The notes beneath the pieces were generated by a model. The model saw nothing but the letters and a program-made list of their open reading frames with translations. It was not told where the DNA came from and made no database searches. Shown piece by piece: positions 35,937 to 47,754 of a stretch of DNA of 64,000 nucleotides. Numbering within the stretch: the stretch's first letter is position 1; the number at the start of each line of letters is the position of its first letter. The DNA is from Planosporangium flavigriseum (GTDB lineage Bacteria > Actinomycetota > Actinomycetes > Mycobacteriales > Micromonosporaceae), in contig NZ_JAATVW010000005.1 of assembly GCF_011947225.1 (NCBI RefSeq), positions 286,285 to 350,284 of the forward strand, written 5' to 3'. The position numbers were made by a program, and so were the translations under genes.

Positions 35937-37780
35937 GGCGCCGCGGCCGGCTGCTCACCCTTTTCGCCGTCGTGGCGCTGCCCCTGTCGCTGGTCGGATG
36001 CGGCGTCCCCAGTTCGGGGCCGCCGATCGTCGTCAAGGACGCGCCCCGCAACGGTGCGCCGTCCAACTCCGACTCGCTGGTCACGAAGAAGACGCCGGCG
36101 GGGGCCAACGACGCCCCGGAGCTGGTCCGGCGGTATCTCAAGGCGATCGCCTGGGGCAACGACACCAGCCAGGACCCTGCCGCGACCGACAAGGCGGTCG
36201 ACGCCGCCAAGGAGTTCATGACCGCCGAGGGGCAGAGCACGTGGATCCGCGGCCAGGAGATCACGGTCGTGCGGACGCAGTTCAACCTTCCGGTGACCAC
36301 GGCCAACGGGATTCGGGTCGAGGTGTTGATGCAGCCGATCGGTGTGCTCAACAGCCGGGGCGCGGTCGACCCGAAGTCGAGCAGCGCCCCGTACACCTGG
36401 ACGTTCACTGTCGTTCCGGAAGAGCACGGCAGGGGCCTGCGGATCGCCAACCCGCCGGCCGGCATGTTGCTGAGTGACGAGGGGCTGGACAACCTGTACG
36501 AGGTCCAGCCGATCTACTTCTGGGACACCTTCAACCGCAGCCTCGTCCCGGATCTGCGCTACATCAACCGGTCCCTGTCGCCGGCCAACCGGCTGGTGCA
36601 GTTGGCCAGCTGGCTGCGCGACGGGCCGTCGGAGTCGCTGCGGCCAGCGGTCAACCCGTTGCCGGCCGCCATCGAGATCAAGGACCGGCCGGTCCTGGAC
36701 GGCGCTCCCGGTGCCGCCCGCATCAACCTCTCGGCGAAGGCCGCGAGCGTGCAGGGGCAGTTGGCGAAGTTGGTGGTGCAGTTGCGCTGGTCCCTGCGCT
36801 CGCTCGCGAGCGCGGTTGAGCTGCAGATCGAGGGCCAGCGCCAGGACCTGGGGCGTGAAGCCGCGTGGGACAACCCCGCCGCCGCGCCGGACGGGCAGAA
36901 GGAGCCACCCCGGTTCGCCGTCATCGAGGGGCGGGTCCGTCAGCTAGCCGGAGACCCGGTCGTGGTGCCGGCGCTCGCCAGCGAGGACAACACGGGCGTG
37001 GTGAGCGCCGCCATCCTCCGGGGCCCGGTACAGCACGTCGCGCTGGTACGTGAGGACGCCCCGGGGGCGCTACGGCTCTGGCTCGGCAGCTACAACCAGG
37101 GTGCGAAGGTGGCCCAGTACGTCCCGACCGAACTGGCGGCCGACACGATGAGCAGGCCGGTGGGGCTGACGACCCCGGTCTCCGGCGACCCGGCGTTCCT
37201 GGTCGCGGCGGCCGGCCGGCTCTTCGCCGTGTCGGTGGTGAGCAAGCAGGCGGTGGATCGGACCCCGCCGGGGGTCAGCGGGGTGACCGCGGTCTCGGTC
37301 GCACCCGACGGCCGGCGCATCGCGCTGATCGCCAGTGGACTGGTGTACGCGGGGGTCCTGACGTTCGAAGGCTCGGTCCCGTCAGTGGCGCAGCTGGAGG
37401 AGGTGCAGACCACCCTGAGCGAGGCGGTCGGGGTGGCGTGGAGCCGCGAGGAGTGGCTGGTCGTCGCGGGGCGCTCGGCGGGGCAGTCGGCTCTCGTGGA
37501 GGTGACGGTCGACAGTGCACTGATCGAGCAGATGTCCATGCGGAACCTGTCGGGTCTCACCGTGGCCCGGGTCGTCGCCGATCCGTCGGTACGCCGCGAC
37601 GACTCGTCGCGGGGTGAGCGCGGGCCCATCATGATCGAGGCGAACGGGCGCGCGTACCGGGTCTTCTCCGGCAGCGTCGAGGAGTACACGTTGCCGGAGC
37701 CGTCGGCGGCACCCAGCCCGTCGCCGTCGGGCTCGTCGGCGAAGCAGCCGATGTCGTCCGCGCCGTTCTTTCTGGACTAG
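35933..37780 (+). CDS. lpqB: Lipoprotein LpqB, partner of MtrAB
   Basis: LpqB is an outer-face lipoprotein that modulates MtrB. The 615-residue protein has a lipobox LVGC with C23, a GerMN-like region at about 195-330 (RSLVPDLRYINRSL) and a C-terminal beta-propeller-like part (GVTAVSVAPDGRRIALIASG). The end is a Pro/Ser tail. Start GTG 35933 overlaps the mtrB stop as GTGA, which fits strict coupling. comF starts 4 nt after the stop. Confidence 0.9.
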   Translation: MRRRGRLLTLFAVVALPLSLVGCGVPSSGPPIVVKDAPRNGAPSNSDSLVTKKTPAGANDAPELVRRYLKAIAWGNDTSQDPAATDKAVDAAKEFMTAEGQSTWIRGQEITVVRTQFNLPVTTANGIRVEVLMQPIGVLNSRGAVDPKSSSAPYTWTFTVVPEEHGRGLRIANPPAGMLLSDEGLDNLYEVQPIYFWDTFNRSLVPDLRYINRSLSPANRLVQLASWLRDGPSESLRPAVNPLPAAIEIKDRPVLDGAPGAARINLSAKAASVQGQLAKLVVQLRWSLRSLASAVELQIEGQRQDLGREAAWDNPAAAPDGQKEPPRFAVIEGRVRQLAGDPVVVPALASEDNTGVVSAAILRGPVQHVALVREDAPGALRLWLGSYNQGAKVAQYVPTELAADTMSRPVGLTTPVSGDPAFLVAAAGRLFAVSVVSKQAVDRTPPGVSGVTAVSVAPDGRRIALIASGLVYAGVLTFEGSVPSVAQLEEVQTTLSEAVGVAWSREEWLVVAGRSAGQSALVEVTVDSALIEQMSMRNLSGLTVARVVADPSVRRDDSSRGERGPIMIEANGRAYRVFSGSVEEYTLPEPSAAPSPSPSGSSAKQPMSSAPFFLD

Positions 37781-37784
37781 CGCC

Positions 37785-38513
37785 GTGGCCGTCCGGGGGA
37801 GCCTGCTCAGCGATACCTGGTCGGCGCTGGTCGACCTGGTCCTGCCGGCCGAGTGTGCCGGCTGCGCCGCGGCTGCCGGGCACGGTGGCGGGCTGTGCGC
37901 CGACTGTGTGGCGGCGCTCGCGGCGGCGCGGCCCGCGCGGGTACGCCCGCAGCCCGAGCCGCCGGGTCTGCCGCGCTGCGTCGCGCTCGCGGCGTACGCG
38001 GGATCGTTGCGGGCGGCGATCCTGGCGTACAAGGAGCGGGGCCGGCACGGTCTGGCCGGCCCGCTCGGTGACCGGCTCGCCGATGTGGTGGCGGCGGCCG
38101 TGGTACCCGGTCCGGTGCTGCTGGTGCCGGTACCCGCGACGGCGACCGCCTCCCGGGACCGCTACGGAGACCACATGCTCCGCCTCGCGCGCCGGGCGGC
38201 GCGGGCGTTGACGCGGCGGGGCTGGCAGGCCGGGGTGGCGTGCCCGCTGCGCGCCCGGCCGCGCCCGGACTCGGCGGAGCTGTCCAGCGTGGATCGGCTA
38301 CGCGCAGCCGAGGCCGCGTTCGTGCTCGTACCCGGCCGGCTGGCGGCGGTGACCGCGGCCGTGCGCGGCGGGGTACGGCTGGTCGTGGTCGACGACGTCG
38401 TGACCACGGGGGCGACGCTGGCCGCGGTGGCGGCCCGGCTGCGCGCGGCGGCGCTCGATGTTCAGGTGGCGGCCGTGCTTGCGGCGACTCAACGGCGCGT
38501 ATCGGCTCGATAA
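37785..38513 (+). CDS. ComF-family phosphoribosyltransferase-like protein
   Basis: The 242-residue protein belongs to the ComF/GntX family. An N-terminal four-cysteine site (C24, C27, C38, C41) suggests zinc, and a type I PRPP-binding loop VVVDDVVTTGATL lies near residue 205. In naturally competent bacteria ComF helps DNA uptake; in other species the substrate is unknown. It follows lpqB by 4 bp, as in M. tuberculosis (Rv3242c). The family call is firm, but competence is not implied. Confidence 0.85.
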   Translation: MAVRGSLLSDTWSALVDLVLPAECAGCAAAAGHGGGLCADCVAALAAARPARVRPQPEPPGLPRCVALAAYAGSLRAAILAYKERGRHGLAGPLGDRLADVVAAAVVPGPVLLVPVPATATASRDRYGDHMLRLARRAARALTRRGWQAGVACPLRARPRPDSAELSSVDRLRAAEAAFVLVPGRLAAVTAAVRGGVRLVVVDDVVTTGATLAAVAARLRAAALDVQVAAVLAATQRRVSAR

Positions 38514-38792
38514 CGCTCGGTTGCCATTCCGGTGCTTCCGGTATCGATGGGGTGACGCAGGCCTTTCCGCGGGTTAGCGTCGAGGTTCTCCGGTTAATGT
38601 CAAGGCTAGGCACACCGCCCGAAAGGTCCATTGCGACCGCGCTGGTCGCAGCATGAGGGAGGTGAGGGCAAGACACCTTTTGCCGGCAGCTTTCGCGAGG
38701 CGCCGGTTTCATTAGTCCCACAGGGACGAATCCCACCGAATGTCGCCGGTTATCGAACCGGTGCACCGTACTCACCGAGGTGGAGGCCAAGC

Positions 38793-39422
38793 GTGGACAT
38801 TGTTGTCAAAGGCCGTAACGTCGAAGTACCGGACCACTACCGTCAGCTCGTCGCCGACAAGCTACACAAGATCGAGCGTTACGACCACAAGATTATTCGG
38901 GTCGACATCGAACTCTTCCACGAGCGCAACCCGCGCCAGTCCGACCACTGCCAGCGCGTCGAGATCACCTGTGTTTCGCGCGGCCCGGTCGTGCGCGCCG
39001 AGGCGTGCTGCGCCGACTTCTACGCGGCGCTCGACGCCGCCATCGCCAAACTGGACGCCCGGTTACGGCGTACCGCCGACCGCCGGCGGGTACATCGTGG
39101 CCGCCGCGCGCCCATCTCCGTCGCCGCGGCCACCGCGCCGCTGGCGCGTATCGGCGGCGAGGCGTCGCCCGACGCCCGCACCGCCTCGACCGCTACCGCA
39201 ACGGCGATCGACGAGTACACGCCCGAGTACGACGACCAGCCCTGGCACGTCGTGCGGGAGAAGGAACACCCCGCCGAGCCGATGACGGTCGACGACGCGC
39301 TGTTCCAGATGGAGCTCGTCGGCCACGACTTCTACCTCTTCATGGACAAGGAGTCCGGCCGGCCGAGCGTCGTCTACCGTCGGCACGCCTACGACTACGG
39401 GGTCATCAGCCTGGCGTTCTGA
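38793..39422 (+). CDS. hpf: Ribosome hibernation promoting factor, long form
   Basis: Long HPF binds the 30S A/P-site region and pairs ribosomes into inactive 100S dimers in stationary phase. The 209-residue protein has an N-terminal S30AE domain (VDIVVKGRNVEVPDHYRQLV to ~100), a variable Ala/Thr linker, and the C-terminal dimerisation domain EKEHPAEPMTVDDALFQMELVGHDFYLF. GTG 38793 is preferred because GAGGTGGAGG is 4-13 nt upstream and the S30AE domain starts there. A 279-bp non-coding leader precedes it. The adjacent secA order matches other actinobacteria. Confidence 0.92.
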   Translation: MDIVVKGRNVEVPDHYRQLVADKLHKIERYDHKIIRVDIELFHERNPRQSDHCQRVEITCVSRGPVVRAEACCADFYAALDAAIAKLDARLRRTADRRRVHRGRRAPISVAAATAPLARIGGEASPDARTASTATATAIDEYTPEYDDQPWHVVREKEHPAEPMTVDDALFQMELVGHDFYLFMDKESGRPSVVYRRHAYDYGVISLAF

Positions 39423-39480
39423 GGCCGCCGACCAGGCGCTGACCAGCGCTTCCGGCCGGATCTGAAGCGACAATCGGCAT

Positions 39481-40671
39481 ATGCGCGACCGCGCCGTAAT
39501 CCGGTCGGATATCGCCATCCTCGTCGGCAGCGCCGTTACCGTGGCGCTCGCCGGCGTGGCCCGGTACGTGCACGTCGGTGCCGTCGTGCCGTTCGTCGTC
39601 TCCGCCGTGGCGGTCGCCCTGCTCGCTACGCTCGTCGGGCGCAGTCTCGAGCAGTTGGGCGACCGCTTCGGCGCGGGCGCGACGGGCGTGCTCCAGGGCG
39701 CCCTGGGTAACCTGCCGGAACTGTTCATCGGGTACTTCGCCCTGCGGGCCGGCCTGCCCGACCTGGTACGGGCGGCGGTCATCGGTTCGATCCTGGCCAA
39801 CCTGCTGTTCATCCTTGGCCTGGCGTTCGTCATCGGCGGGGTGCGCCACGGCGTCCAGGTGTTCAGCACGCACCGGGCCCGTACGACGACGGCGCTGCTC
39901 GTCCTCGCGACCGGCGCGCTGGTGCTGCCCAGCGTCGCCGCGTACGTGCACACCCCGGCCGAGCCGCACGAGACGCGCCTGTCGGTGATCGTGTCGGTCG
40001 TTCTGCTCGTGCTGTTCGCGCTGTCGCTGCCGGCCTCGCTGCGCCACGGGCATGGTGGCTCGGTGCCGGCTGCGGCCCCCACGGCTGGCGACGCCCCCAC
40101 GGCTGGCGACGCCCCCACGGCTGGCGACGCCCCCACGGCTGGCGACGCCGCCACGGCTGCCGCCGCCACGGCGAACGCGGTGCCGGCGGAGCCCGTACCG
40201 ATGGAGGAGCCGCGCTGGCCAGTGTGGCTGGCCGTCGGCCTGCTCGCGCTCGCCGCGGTCGTGGCCGCGGTCGTCTCCGAGTGGTTCGTGCACGCGCTTC
40301 AGCCGGCCATCCACGCCTTCGGCATCTCCCAGGCGTTCGCCGGCCTCATCGTGGTCGCGATCGCCGGTAACGCCGTGGAGAACGTGGTGGGCATTCAGTT
40401 GGCCGCGCGCAACCACGCCGACTACGCGGTCTCGGTGATCGTCAACAGCCCGCTGCAGGTCGCCCTGGTCCTCGGGCCCGCGCTGGTGCTGCTGAGCTTC
40501 ACCACCGGCACGGCGCTGACCCTGGTCTTCGCCCCGATGCTGGTCATCGGGGCGGTGCTGAGCGTGCTGGCGGTCAGCCTCATCGTGTACGACGGCGAGT
40601 CGAACTGGCTGGAGGGCGCCACCCTGATCGCCCTCTACGTGATCATTGCCACGGTGTTCTGGTGGGGGTGA
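39481..40671 (+). CDS. Calcium/cation exchanger of the CaCA superfamily
   Basis: The 396-residue membrane antiporter is of the Ca2+/H+ (CAX/ChaA-like) type. Eleven or so hydrophobic segments contain the two inverted alpha repeats: GALGNLPELFIGYFAL (first half) and IAGNAVENVVGIQLAA (second half), both with the acidic residue that binds the cation. The central hydrophilic loop (about residues 193-240) has four copies of APTAGD encoded by an 18-bp tandem repeat. A GACAAT lies 6 nt before the ATG, so the transcript may be leaderless. Its 3' end overlaps the convergent GNAT gene by 29 nt. Confidence 0.85.
   Translation: MRDRAVIRSDIAILVGSAVTVALAGVARYVHVGAVVPFVVSAVAVALLATLVGRSLEQLGDRFGAGATGVLQGALGNLPELFIGYFALRAGLPDLVRAAVIGSILANLLFILGLAFVIGGVRHGVQVFSTHRARTTTALLVLATGALVLPSVAAYVHTPAEPHETRLSVIVSVVLLVLFALSLPASLRHGHGGSVPAAAPTAGDAPTAGDAPTAGDAPTAGDAATAAAATANAVPAEPVPMEEPRWPVWLAVGLLALAAVVAAVVSEWFVHALQPAIHAFGISQAFAGLIVVAIAGNAVENVVGIQLAARNHADYAVSVIVNSPLQVALVLGPALVLLSFTTGTALTLVFAPMLVIGAVLSVLAVSLIVYDGESNWLEGATLIALYVIIATVFWWG
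40075..40146 (+). repeat. Four tandem 18-bp repeats in the exchanger gene
   Basis: GCCCCCACGGCTGGCGAC is repeated exactly four times, in frame, followed by degenerate copies. It encodes (APTAGD)4 in the loop between the two halves of the transporter. Confidence 0.9.
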
Positions 40672-41767
40672 CGACGGGGTCGTCGGGGAGCAGTGCGTAC
40701 AGCAGGTCGTCGATGCGGGCGCCGGACACCCCGGGCAGCCGCGAGCGCTGGTAACCCTCCCGGCGGAAGCCGGCCGCCTCCAGTACGCGCTGGGAGGCGA
40801 TGTTCTCCGGGGCGGTACCGGCGATGATCCGCGCGATCCCGGTGCGCTCGAACGCCCAGGCGGTCAGCAGGCGCACCGCCCGGCTGGCGTAGCCGCGCCC
40901 ACGCCAGGCCGGGTCGAGGTCGTACCCGATCATGGCCTGGCCGGTCGGTGGCTCGGCGTAGTACAGCCCGATCTCGCCGGCGAAGGCGTCGGTGACGGCG
41001 TCCCGGATCGAGAGCGTCGCCTGCGCGCCGGCGAGCCAGTTGGACTCCGCGTGCGCGCACCGCCGGGCCGCCCGCTCGGGGGTGAACGGCTCCGGCGGCA
41101 TCTGGGCGGCGACGACCTCGGGTAGCTGGTGGGTGCGGAGGACGTCCTCGGTGTCCTCGACGCCGATGGGCCGCAGCGTGACCGTACCGTCGCTGAGCTC
41201 ACCGCCGGGTAGGTCGGGCAGCAACCGGGGAGTGGGGCCGGGCGGGTCGGTGGCCAGACGCCCCCACGTGATCAGGTCGTACCGGGTGCCGCCGCGGCCC
41301 TGCCCGCCGCCGCGCTGGACCCCCTCCCGGGCGTACCCGGCCGCGATCGCGACCCGCTGGCTCGGGGAGTTGGCGAGTTCGGTACGGATCTCCAGGCGTG
41401 CGTACCCTTGTTCGAAAGCCCAGGCGGAGACGGCGCGGGCGGCGTTGGCGGCGGCGCGGCGGCCGCGGCCCCACGGCGCGACCCAGTACCCGATCTCGCC
41501 CGCGCCCCGGCCCCGGGGGTGCACGCCGACGCACCCGAGCAGGCGGTCGGTCAGCGGATCGGCGATCGCGAACTGCGCGCCACCGGCGGCCCACTGCGCC
41601 GGCGCGTACTCACCCACGAAGAAGCGGGCGTCGGCCTCGGTGTACGGGCGGGGCAGCTGGGGAAGAAAACGCTGGACCAGCGCATTGTTACAACCGGCGG
41701 TGATGTCGGCGATGTCGCCGGACCCGAGCTGACGCAGGGTTACAGGTCCCGCCTCGATCGAATCCAT
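40643..41767 (-). CDS. Tandem-domain GNAT acetyltransferase
   Basis: The 374-residue protein contains two GNAT domains of the RimJ/RimL type. The first has APAQWAAGGAQFAIADPL, GEIGYWVAPWGRGRRAAANA and YARLEIRTELANSPSQRVA; the second repeats the pattern with GYDLDPAWRGRGYASRA and ENIASQRVLEAAGFRREG. The Q/R-x-x-G-x-G/A acetyl-CoA loops are present in both. RimJ/RimL-type enzymes acetylate ribosomal-protein N-termini or small amines; this one's target is unknown. The start M at 41767 follows the domain boundary; upstream in-frame codons add about 20 residues with no clear ribosome site. Confidence 0.8.
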   Translation of the reverse strand: MDSIEAGPVTLRQLGSGDIADITAGCNNALVQRFLPQLPRPYTEADARFFVGEYAPAQWAAGGAQFAIADPLTDRLLGCVGVHPRGRGAGEIGYWVAPWGRGRRAAANAARAVSAWAFEQGYARLEIRTELANSPSQRVAIAAGYAREGVQRGGGQGRGGTRYDLITWGRLATDPPGPTPRLLPDLPGGELSDGTVTLRPIGVEDTEDVLRTHQLPEVVAAQMPPEPFTPERAARRCAHAESNWLAGAQATLSIRDAVTDAFAGEIGLYYAEPPTGQAMIGYDLDPAWRGRGYASRAVRLLTAWAFERTGIARIIAGTAPENIASQRVLEAAGFRREGYQRSRLPGVSGARIDDLLYALLPDDPVVTPTRTPWQ

Positions 41768-41875
41768 GCTGTGGATTCTGCCCGACCCGTTCGCCTGTGG
41801 CGGAAAACCCCGCTCGGTGAGGAGCAAAGGACGCCTTTGCCGGGACGCGGGCGGCGGTTTGCGCCGTCGGGCGCC

Positions 41876-41881
41876 TACGAT
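41876..41881 (+). promoter_or_regulatory. -10 box of secA
   Basis: TACGAT would start a ~27-nt leader ending in GAGGGAG (41897-41903) before GTG 41915. Confidence 0.4.
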
Positions 41882-41914
41882 TAGGTCCGCAGGCAGTTGA
41901 GGGAGCGCTGATCC

Positions 41915-44782
<2,868 letters not shown>

Positions 44783-44801
44783 CGCGCATCGTGGTCTGAC
44801 C

Positions 44802-44842
44802 GGGGCCGCCCCGGAGCATCTGCTCCGGGGCGGCCCCTTTTT
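44802..44842 (+). terminator. secA terminator
   Basis: A 17-bp stem (GGGGCCGCCCCGGAGCA and complement) with a short loop and a TTTTT tail. Two 15-16 bp direct repeats (TTCGTGATCGG(T/C)GAC) follow at 44841-44871. Confidence 0.85.
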
Positions 44843-44886
44843 CGTGATCGGTGACTTTCGTGATCGGCGACCCAGGCCGGTCGTCG

Positions 44887-45510
44887 TCAGATGACCTCCA
44901 GCAGCGTGCACAGCCAACGTCCGCGGCGCTGCTCGAATCGCAGGGCCATCGCCCAGGACTTCTCGCCGCGCTGAAGCACCGCGACCGCCTCGGCGACGCC
45001 GGTGGGCTGCTCGAACACCCGTAGCCGGCGCAGGCCGAGGCGCTCCGGAATGGCGGCGTCACGCCCCGGCATGCGCACCCGCATTGCCCGGCGGGTCAGC
45101 TGCTTCGCGACGGCCGTGAACTCGACGGGTGCGGTGAGTGCCCGTAGGTGTCCAACCGGCCGGAAGCCGTTGAGCACCTCCACGCAGCCGGCGACGAACC
45201 GGCTCGCGGCGACCTGGATGGGGGGTGTGGCGGCTGAGCTGCTGGTGCCGGCGGGTATGGCACGGGGTGGGGTGGGATCGTCGGTGGCGAGAGCGACCCG
45301 CCGAGCCTCGCCCCGCCGCTGTCGCGTTCTTACCGCGTGGCCGCTGCCGACCTGGGCGCCGTGAACGGATGTGAACAGCGCCAGTTGCCCGGGGCAGACG
45401 GGGTGGTCGTCAGCGCGCCGGTCGTCGTCGGAGGGTGGATCGAGCGCTGGCGCCCGCCGGATCCGGACGAGCGGTCGGGTAGGCGCGGGGGTGCTCAGGG
45501 TGGCCGTCAT
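44887..45510 (-). CDS. DUF6459 (Rv3235-like) protein
   Basis: The 207-residue actinobacterial protein has an N-terminal ~100 residues that are Pro/Arg/Ser-rich and probably disordered. The C-terminal half is folded and carries the family pattern RFVAGCVEVLNGFRPVGHLRAL (about 105-125) and a final RFEQRRGRWLCTLLEVI. M at 45510 is preferred since GCGGAGGC lies upstream and the frame above it is arginine-rich shadow. The family occurs near secA (Rv3235 in M. tuberculosis). Function unknown. Two tandem 10-bp repeats lie 25-45 bp upstream of its start. Confidence 0.7.
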   Translation of the reverse strand: MTATLSTPAPTRPLVRIRRAPALDPPSDDDRRADDHPVCPGQLALFTSVHGAQVGSGHAVRTRQRRGEARRVALATDDPTPPRAIPAGTSSSAATPPIQVAASRFVAGCVEVLNGFRPVGHLRALTAPVEFTAVAKQLTRRAMRVRMPGRDAAIPERLGLRRLRVFEQPTGVAEAVAVLQRGEKSWAMALRFEQRRGRWLCTLLEVI

Positions 45511-45534
45511 GCAAGCCTCCGCAGCTAATGGATC

Positions 45535-45554
45535 TTGCGTTTGCTTACGTTTGC
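45535..45554. repeat. Tandem 10-bp repeat upstream of the DUF6459 gene
   Basis: TTGCGTTTGC followed directly by TTACGTTTGC (9 of 10 identical), one helical turn apart. Direct, head-to-tail repeats of this kind are the type bound by BldC, and a BldC-like gene lies just upstream. Confidence 0.45.
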
Positions 45555-45667
45555 CTTCGACTCGATGCTCTGAGCTTAAAGCGCGCGTCAACCCCGGCGG
45601 ATCAGGGGCGCGAAGAAGCCGGCCTGGGGCGAAGCGCCAAGACCGCGGGGAGAGGGAGCCGAGGTGG

Positions 45668-45904
45668 TTACTCCTCGTCGAAGTCCTCGCGGCCGGTCAA
45701 CGGGTTCTCCCGGACCCAGGCCGCGGTCTCGTCGTACTTGCGCTGGATGTACTCCTCCAGCTTGCTGCGCTCGATTCGCCACTGGCCCCGGCCGCCGACC
45801 TTGATCGCGGGTAGCTCACCGCTGCGCACCATGTGGTAGACCTGCGACATCGACACGTTGAGCTGCTCAGCGACGTCGGACATGAGCAGGAACCGGGGCT
45901 CCAT
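45668..45904 (-). CDS. Small MerR/BldC-like helix-turn-helix protein
   Basis: A 78-residue excisionase-type DNA-binding protein. The winged-helix part FLLMSDVAEQLNVSMSQVYHMVRSG and ELPAIKVGGRGQWRIERSKLEEYI match the helix_turn_helix_17/MerR-like group of which BldC is a member. The C-terminus (ENPLTGREDFDEE) is acidic. M at 45904 is chosen because the homologous fold begins right after. Similar proteins are conserved near secA in streptomycetes; the exact orthologue cannot be set here. It is transcribed toward the DUF6459 gene. Confidence 0.75.
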   Translation of the reverse strand: MEPRFLLMSDVAEQLNVSMSQVYHMVRSGELPAIKVGGRGQWRIERSKLEEYIQRKYDETAAWVRENPLTGREDFDEE

Positions 45905-46122
45905 GCGGCGGTCTCCGTATCGACGGGCGGTGGACGACACCTTAGTTTGCCACCGGTCGCCTGCGGCCGATTGCGCCAGCTTTCGCCGCAGCGCGCATTG
46001 GCGCGTCTGCGGGGGAGAATCAACGCGTGGGGTGAAATACTTCCGTCCGAGCCGGACAGGGTGTACCAAAGGGAGCGGCACCGCTGCCGGCGCCTGTCGA
46101 TCGGCTGAGTGGAGTCCTGACG

Positions 46123-46626
46123 GTGACCGACCACGTCCGGGTGTACCTGCCCGCCACACTGGCTGAGCTGGCCACCCTCAAGGAGCACGGCCGGCTGGAG
46201 TCGCCGGGCGAGGCCCACGCGGTCACGCCGACCCTGCGCGAGTGGTACGCCGAGGGCGACGAGGAAGAGCTTGAGTACGTGGCGTTCACCCGCGCCGCGC
46301 AGGGGGCCCTCCGCCTGCTGCGCCGCGACCCGCAGGCGCCCCGCCGCCGGGTCGTGGTCTCCGTCGACCTCCCGTCGCCGGGTATCGGCCGCCGGGCCGA
46401 CCAGGAGCTGGGCTCAAGCCTCGTCACGGTGCTCGACGCGGTGCCGCTGTCCGCCGTCGCGGCCGTTCACGTCGATGGGCACGACGCCGAGCAGGACGTC
46501 GCGGCGGCCGCGGACGTCGTCGAAGAGGCGATCGCGGGCGACCCGGACGCGCAGTTCACGGTGGATAGCGCCGAGGACCACGAGCTGGAGTGGTACGACC
46601 CCAGCGAGCTGGGTCAGCTCGTCTGA
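46123..46626 (+). CDS. DUF6912-type conserved actinobacterial protein
   Basis: A 167-residue soluble protein. It starts at GTG 46123 with a conserved opening ([16 protein letters not shown]). It contains [17 protein letters not shown], a [13 protein letters not shown] strand and an acidic C-terminus ending [13 protein letters not shown]. Both the family name (DUF6912) and its presence next to the HTH and membrane genes come from memory of actinobacterial genomes, not a search. No catalytic motif. It overlaps the convergent membrane-protein gene by 13 nt at its 3' end. Confidence 0.65.
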   Translation: MTDHVRVYLPATLAELATLKEHGRLESPGEAHAVTPTLREWYAEGDEEELEYVAFTRAAQGALRLLRRDPQAPRRRVVVSVDLPSPGIGRRADQELGSSLVTVLDAVPLSAVAAVHVDGHDAEQDVAAAADVVEEAIAGDPDAQFTVDSAEDHELEWYDPSELGQLV

Positions 46627-47591
46627 TCCCGCCCGGTCTCCGGGGACTCGGTCTCCGGGGACTCGGTCTCCGGGGACTCCGCCTCGGTCTCCGGCCGCAG
46701 CGTGCGCCCGAACGCGATCATGGCCGTGGTCGCCCCGACGAACAGCACCACCATCGCGGTGTTGAGGCCGACGGTGTTGAACCAGCTCAGCACCGCTCGG
46801 TCCGCCTCGCTGGAGGCCGCGGCCAGCGACCGCAGCCGGGCGCCGACGACCAGGGCCACCAGGTCGGCCAGCAGGAGGAGCAGGCCAGGGCCGGCGCCAC
46901 CGGCCAGGTAGGTCGGCCAGCGCTGCCCCTCGGCGCGCGGGCGCAGATACCGGTACGCGACGAGTCCGGCGACGAGACCACCGGCGACCGACAGGGTCAG
47001 CGTCAGCCGGTGGGCGGCGTTTGCCTGGGAGGCCGTGCTGCCGTCGGCGCCGAAGACGGTGAGCAGTCGGCTGGCGAATCCGTTGGCCAACAGGCTGAGG
47101 ACGAACCAGGCCAGGGCACCGGCCACGGCGGCGCCGGCGAGGGCGGGCGGGCGTACCGTGCTGATCGCGCCGCCCAGCAGGCTCGCCGCGCCGACCCCGG
47201 CCGCGAGCGCGACCAGGGCCGACGTCGTGCCGTACCCGACGAGGATCAGCGCCGCGACGACCAGCCCGGTGAGCAGTCCGCCGCCGAGGCCGGCCGCGAT
47301 GCGGGGAATGCGCCGGCCGAGCAGGTGGGCTGCCGCGAAGCCGACCGCGACGCCGGTGACCAGGCCGGCGCTGACGACGGTGGGCAGGGCGAGGGCCGCC
47401 TCGTTGAGTGCCAGCACGCCGGTGGAGGCGGCGAGGGCCTTGTGGGCCGACCACAGGACGGCGGCCAGCCAGGCCATCGCCAGCGTGGCGAGAACTCCCG
47501 GCGTCCAGTCGCGCCGGACACCATCGGCCGCCGGGTCGGCGGGCGCCATGTCGGTCTCGTCGGCGGACATCATGCTGCCCTGGTCACTCAT
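46614..47591 (-). CDS. Polytopic membrane protein with C-terminal ESPET repeats
   Basis: The 325-residue protein is not recognised. It has roughly eight hydrophobic segments (for example [34 protein letters not shown] and [17 protein letters not shown]). The extreme C-terminus repeats ESPET three to four times, encoded by a 15-bp tandem repeat. M 47591 is preferred because AGGGAG lies about 8 nt upstream and the soluble tail [18 protein letters not shown] follows. It diverges from the P5C dehydrogenase gene and converges with the DUF6912 gene. Confidence 0.6.
   Translation of the reverse strand: MSDQGSMMSADETDMAPADPAADGVRRDWTPGVLATLAMAWLAAVLWSAHKALAASTGVLALNEAALALPTVVSAGLVTGVAVGFAAAHLLGRRIPRIAAGLGGGLLTGLVVAALILVGYGTTSALVALAAGVGAASLLGGAISTVRPPALAGAAVAGALAWFVLSLLANGFASRLLTVFGADGSTASQANAAHRLTLTLSVAGGLVAGLVAYRYLRPRAEGQRWPTYLAGGAGPGLLLLLADLVALVVGARLRSLAAASSEADRAVLSWFNTVGLNTAMVVLFVGATTAMIAFGRTLRPETEAESPETESPETESPETGRDQTS
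46636..46680 (-). repeat. Three tandem 15-bp repeats encoding the ESPET tail
   Basis: GTCTCCGGGGACTCG (plus strand) repeats at 46636-46650, 46651-46665 and 46666-46680, the last differing in one base. Confidence 0.85.
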
Positions 47592-47754
47592 GTCAGCTCT
47601 CCCTTTGGTGGGCCATCGGCAAGGGTACGCGGACGGTCTGTGGCGCCCGTCGTGTGACAAGGCCGGGCCGGCAGGCGGCATTCATGTCACAGCCGGCGTG
47701 CGAGGATGGGGGGCGGCCTCGCCAATGGTGCTGAGTTCGACGTAGGAGCGTGTC

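Noticed and set aside
40075..40146. CRISPR-like repeats
   Set aside because: The units are 18 bp, contiguous, in frame with a gene and have no spacers. The other tandem repeats were rejected likewise.
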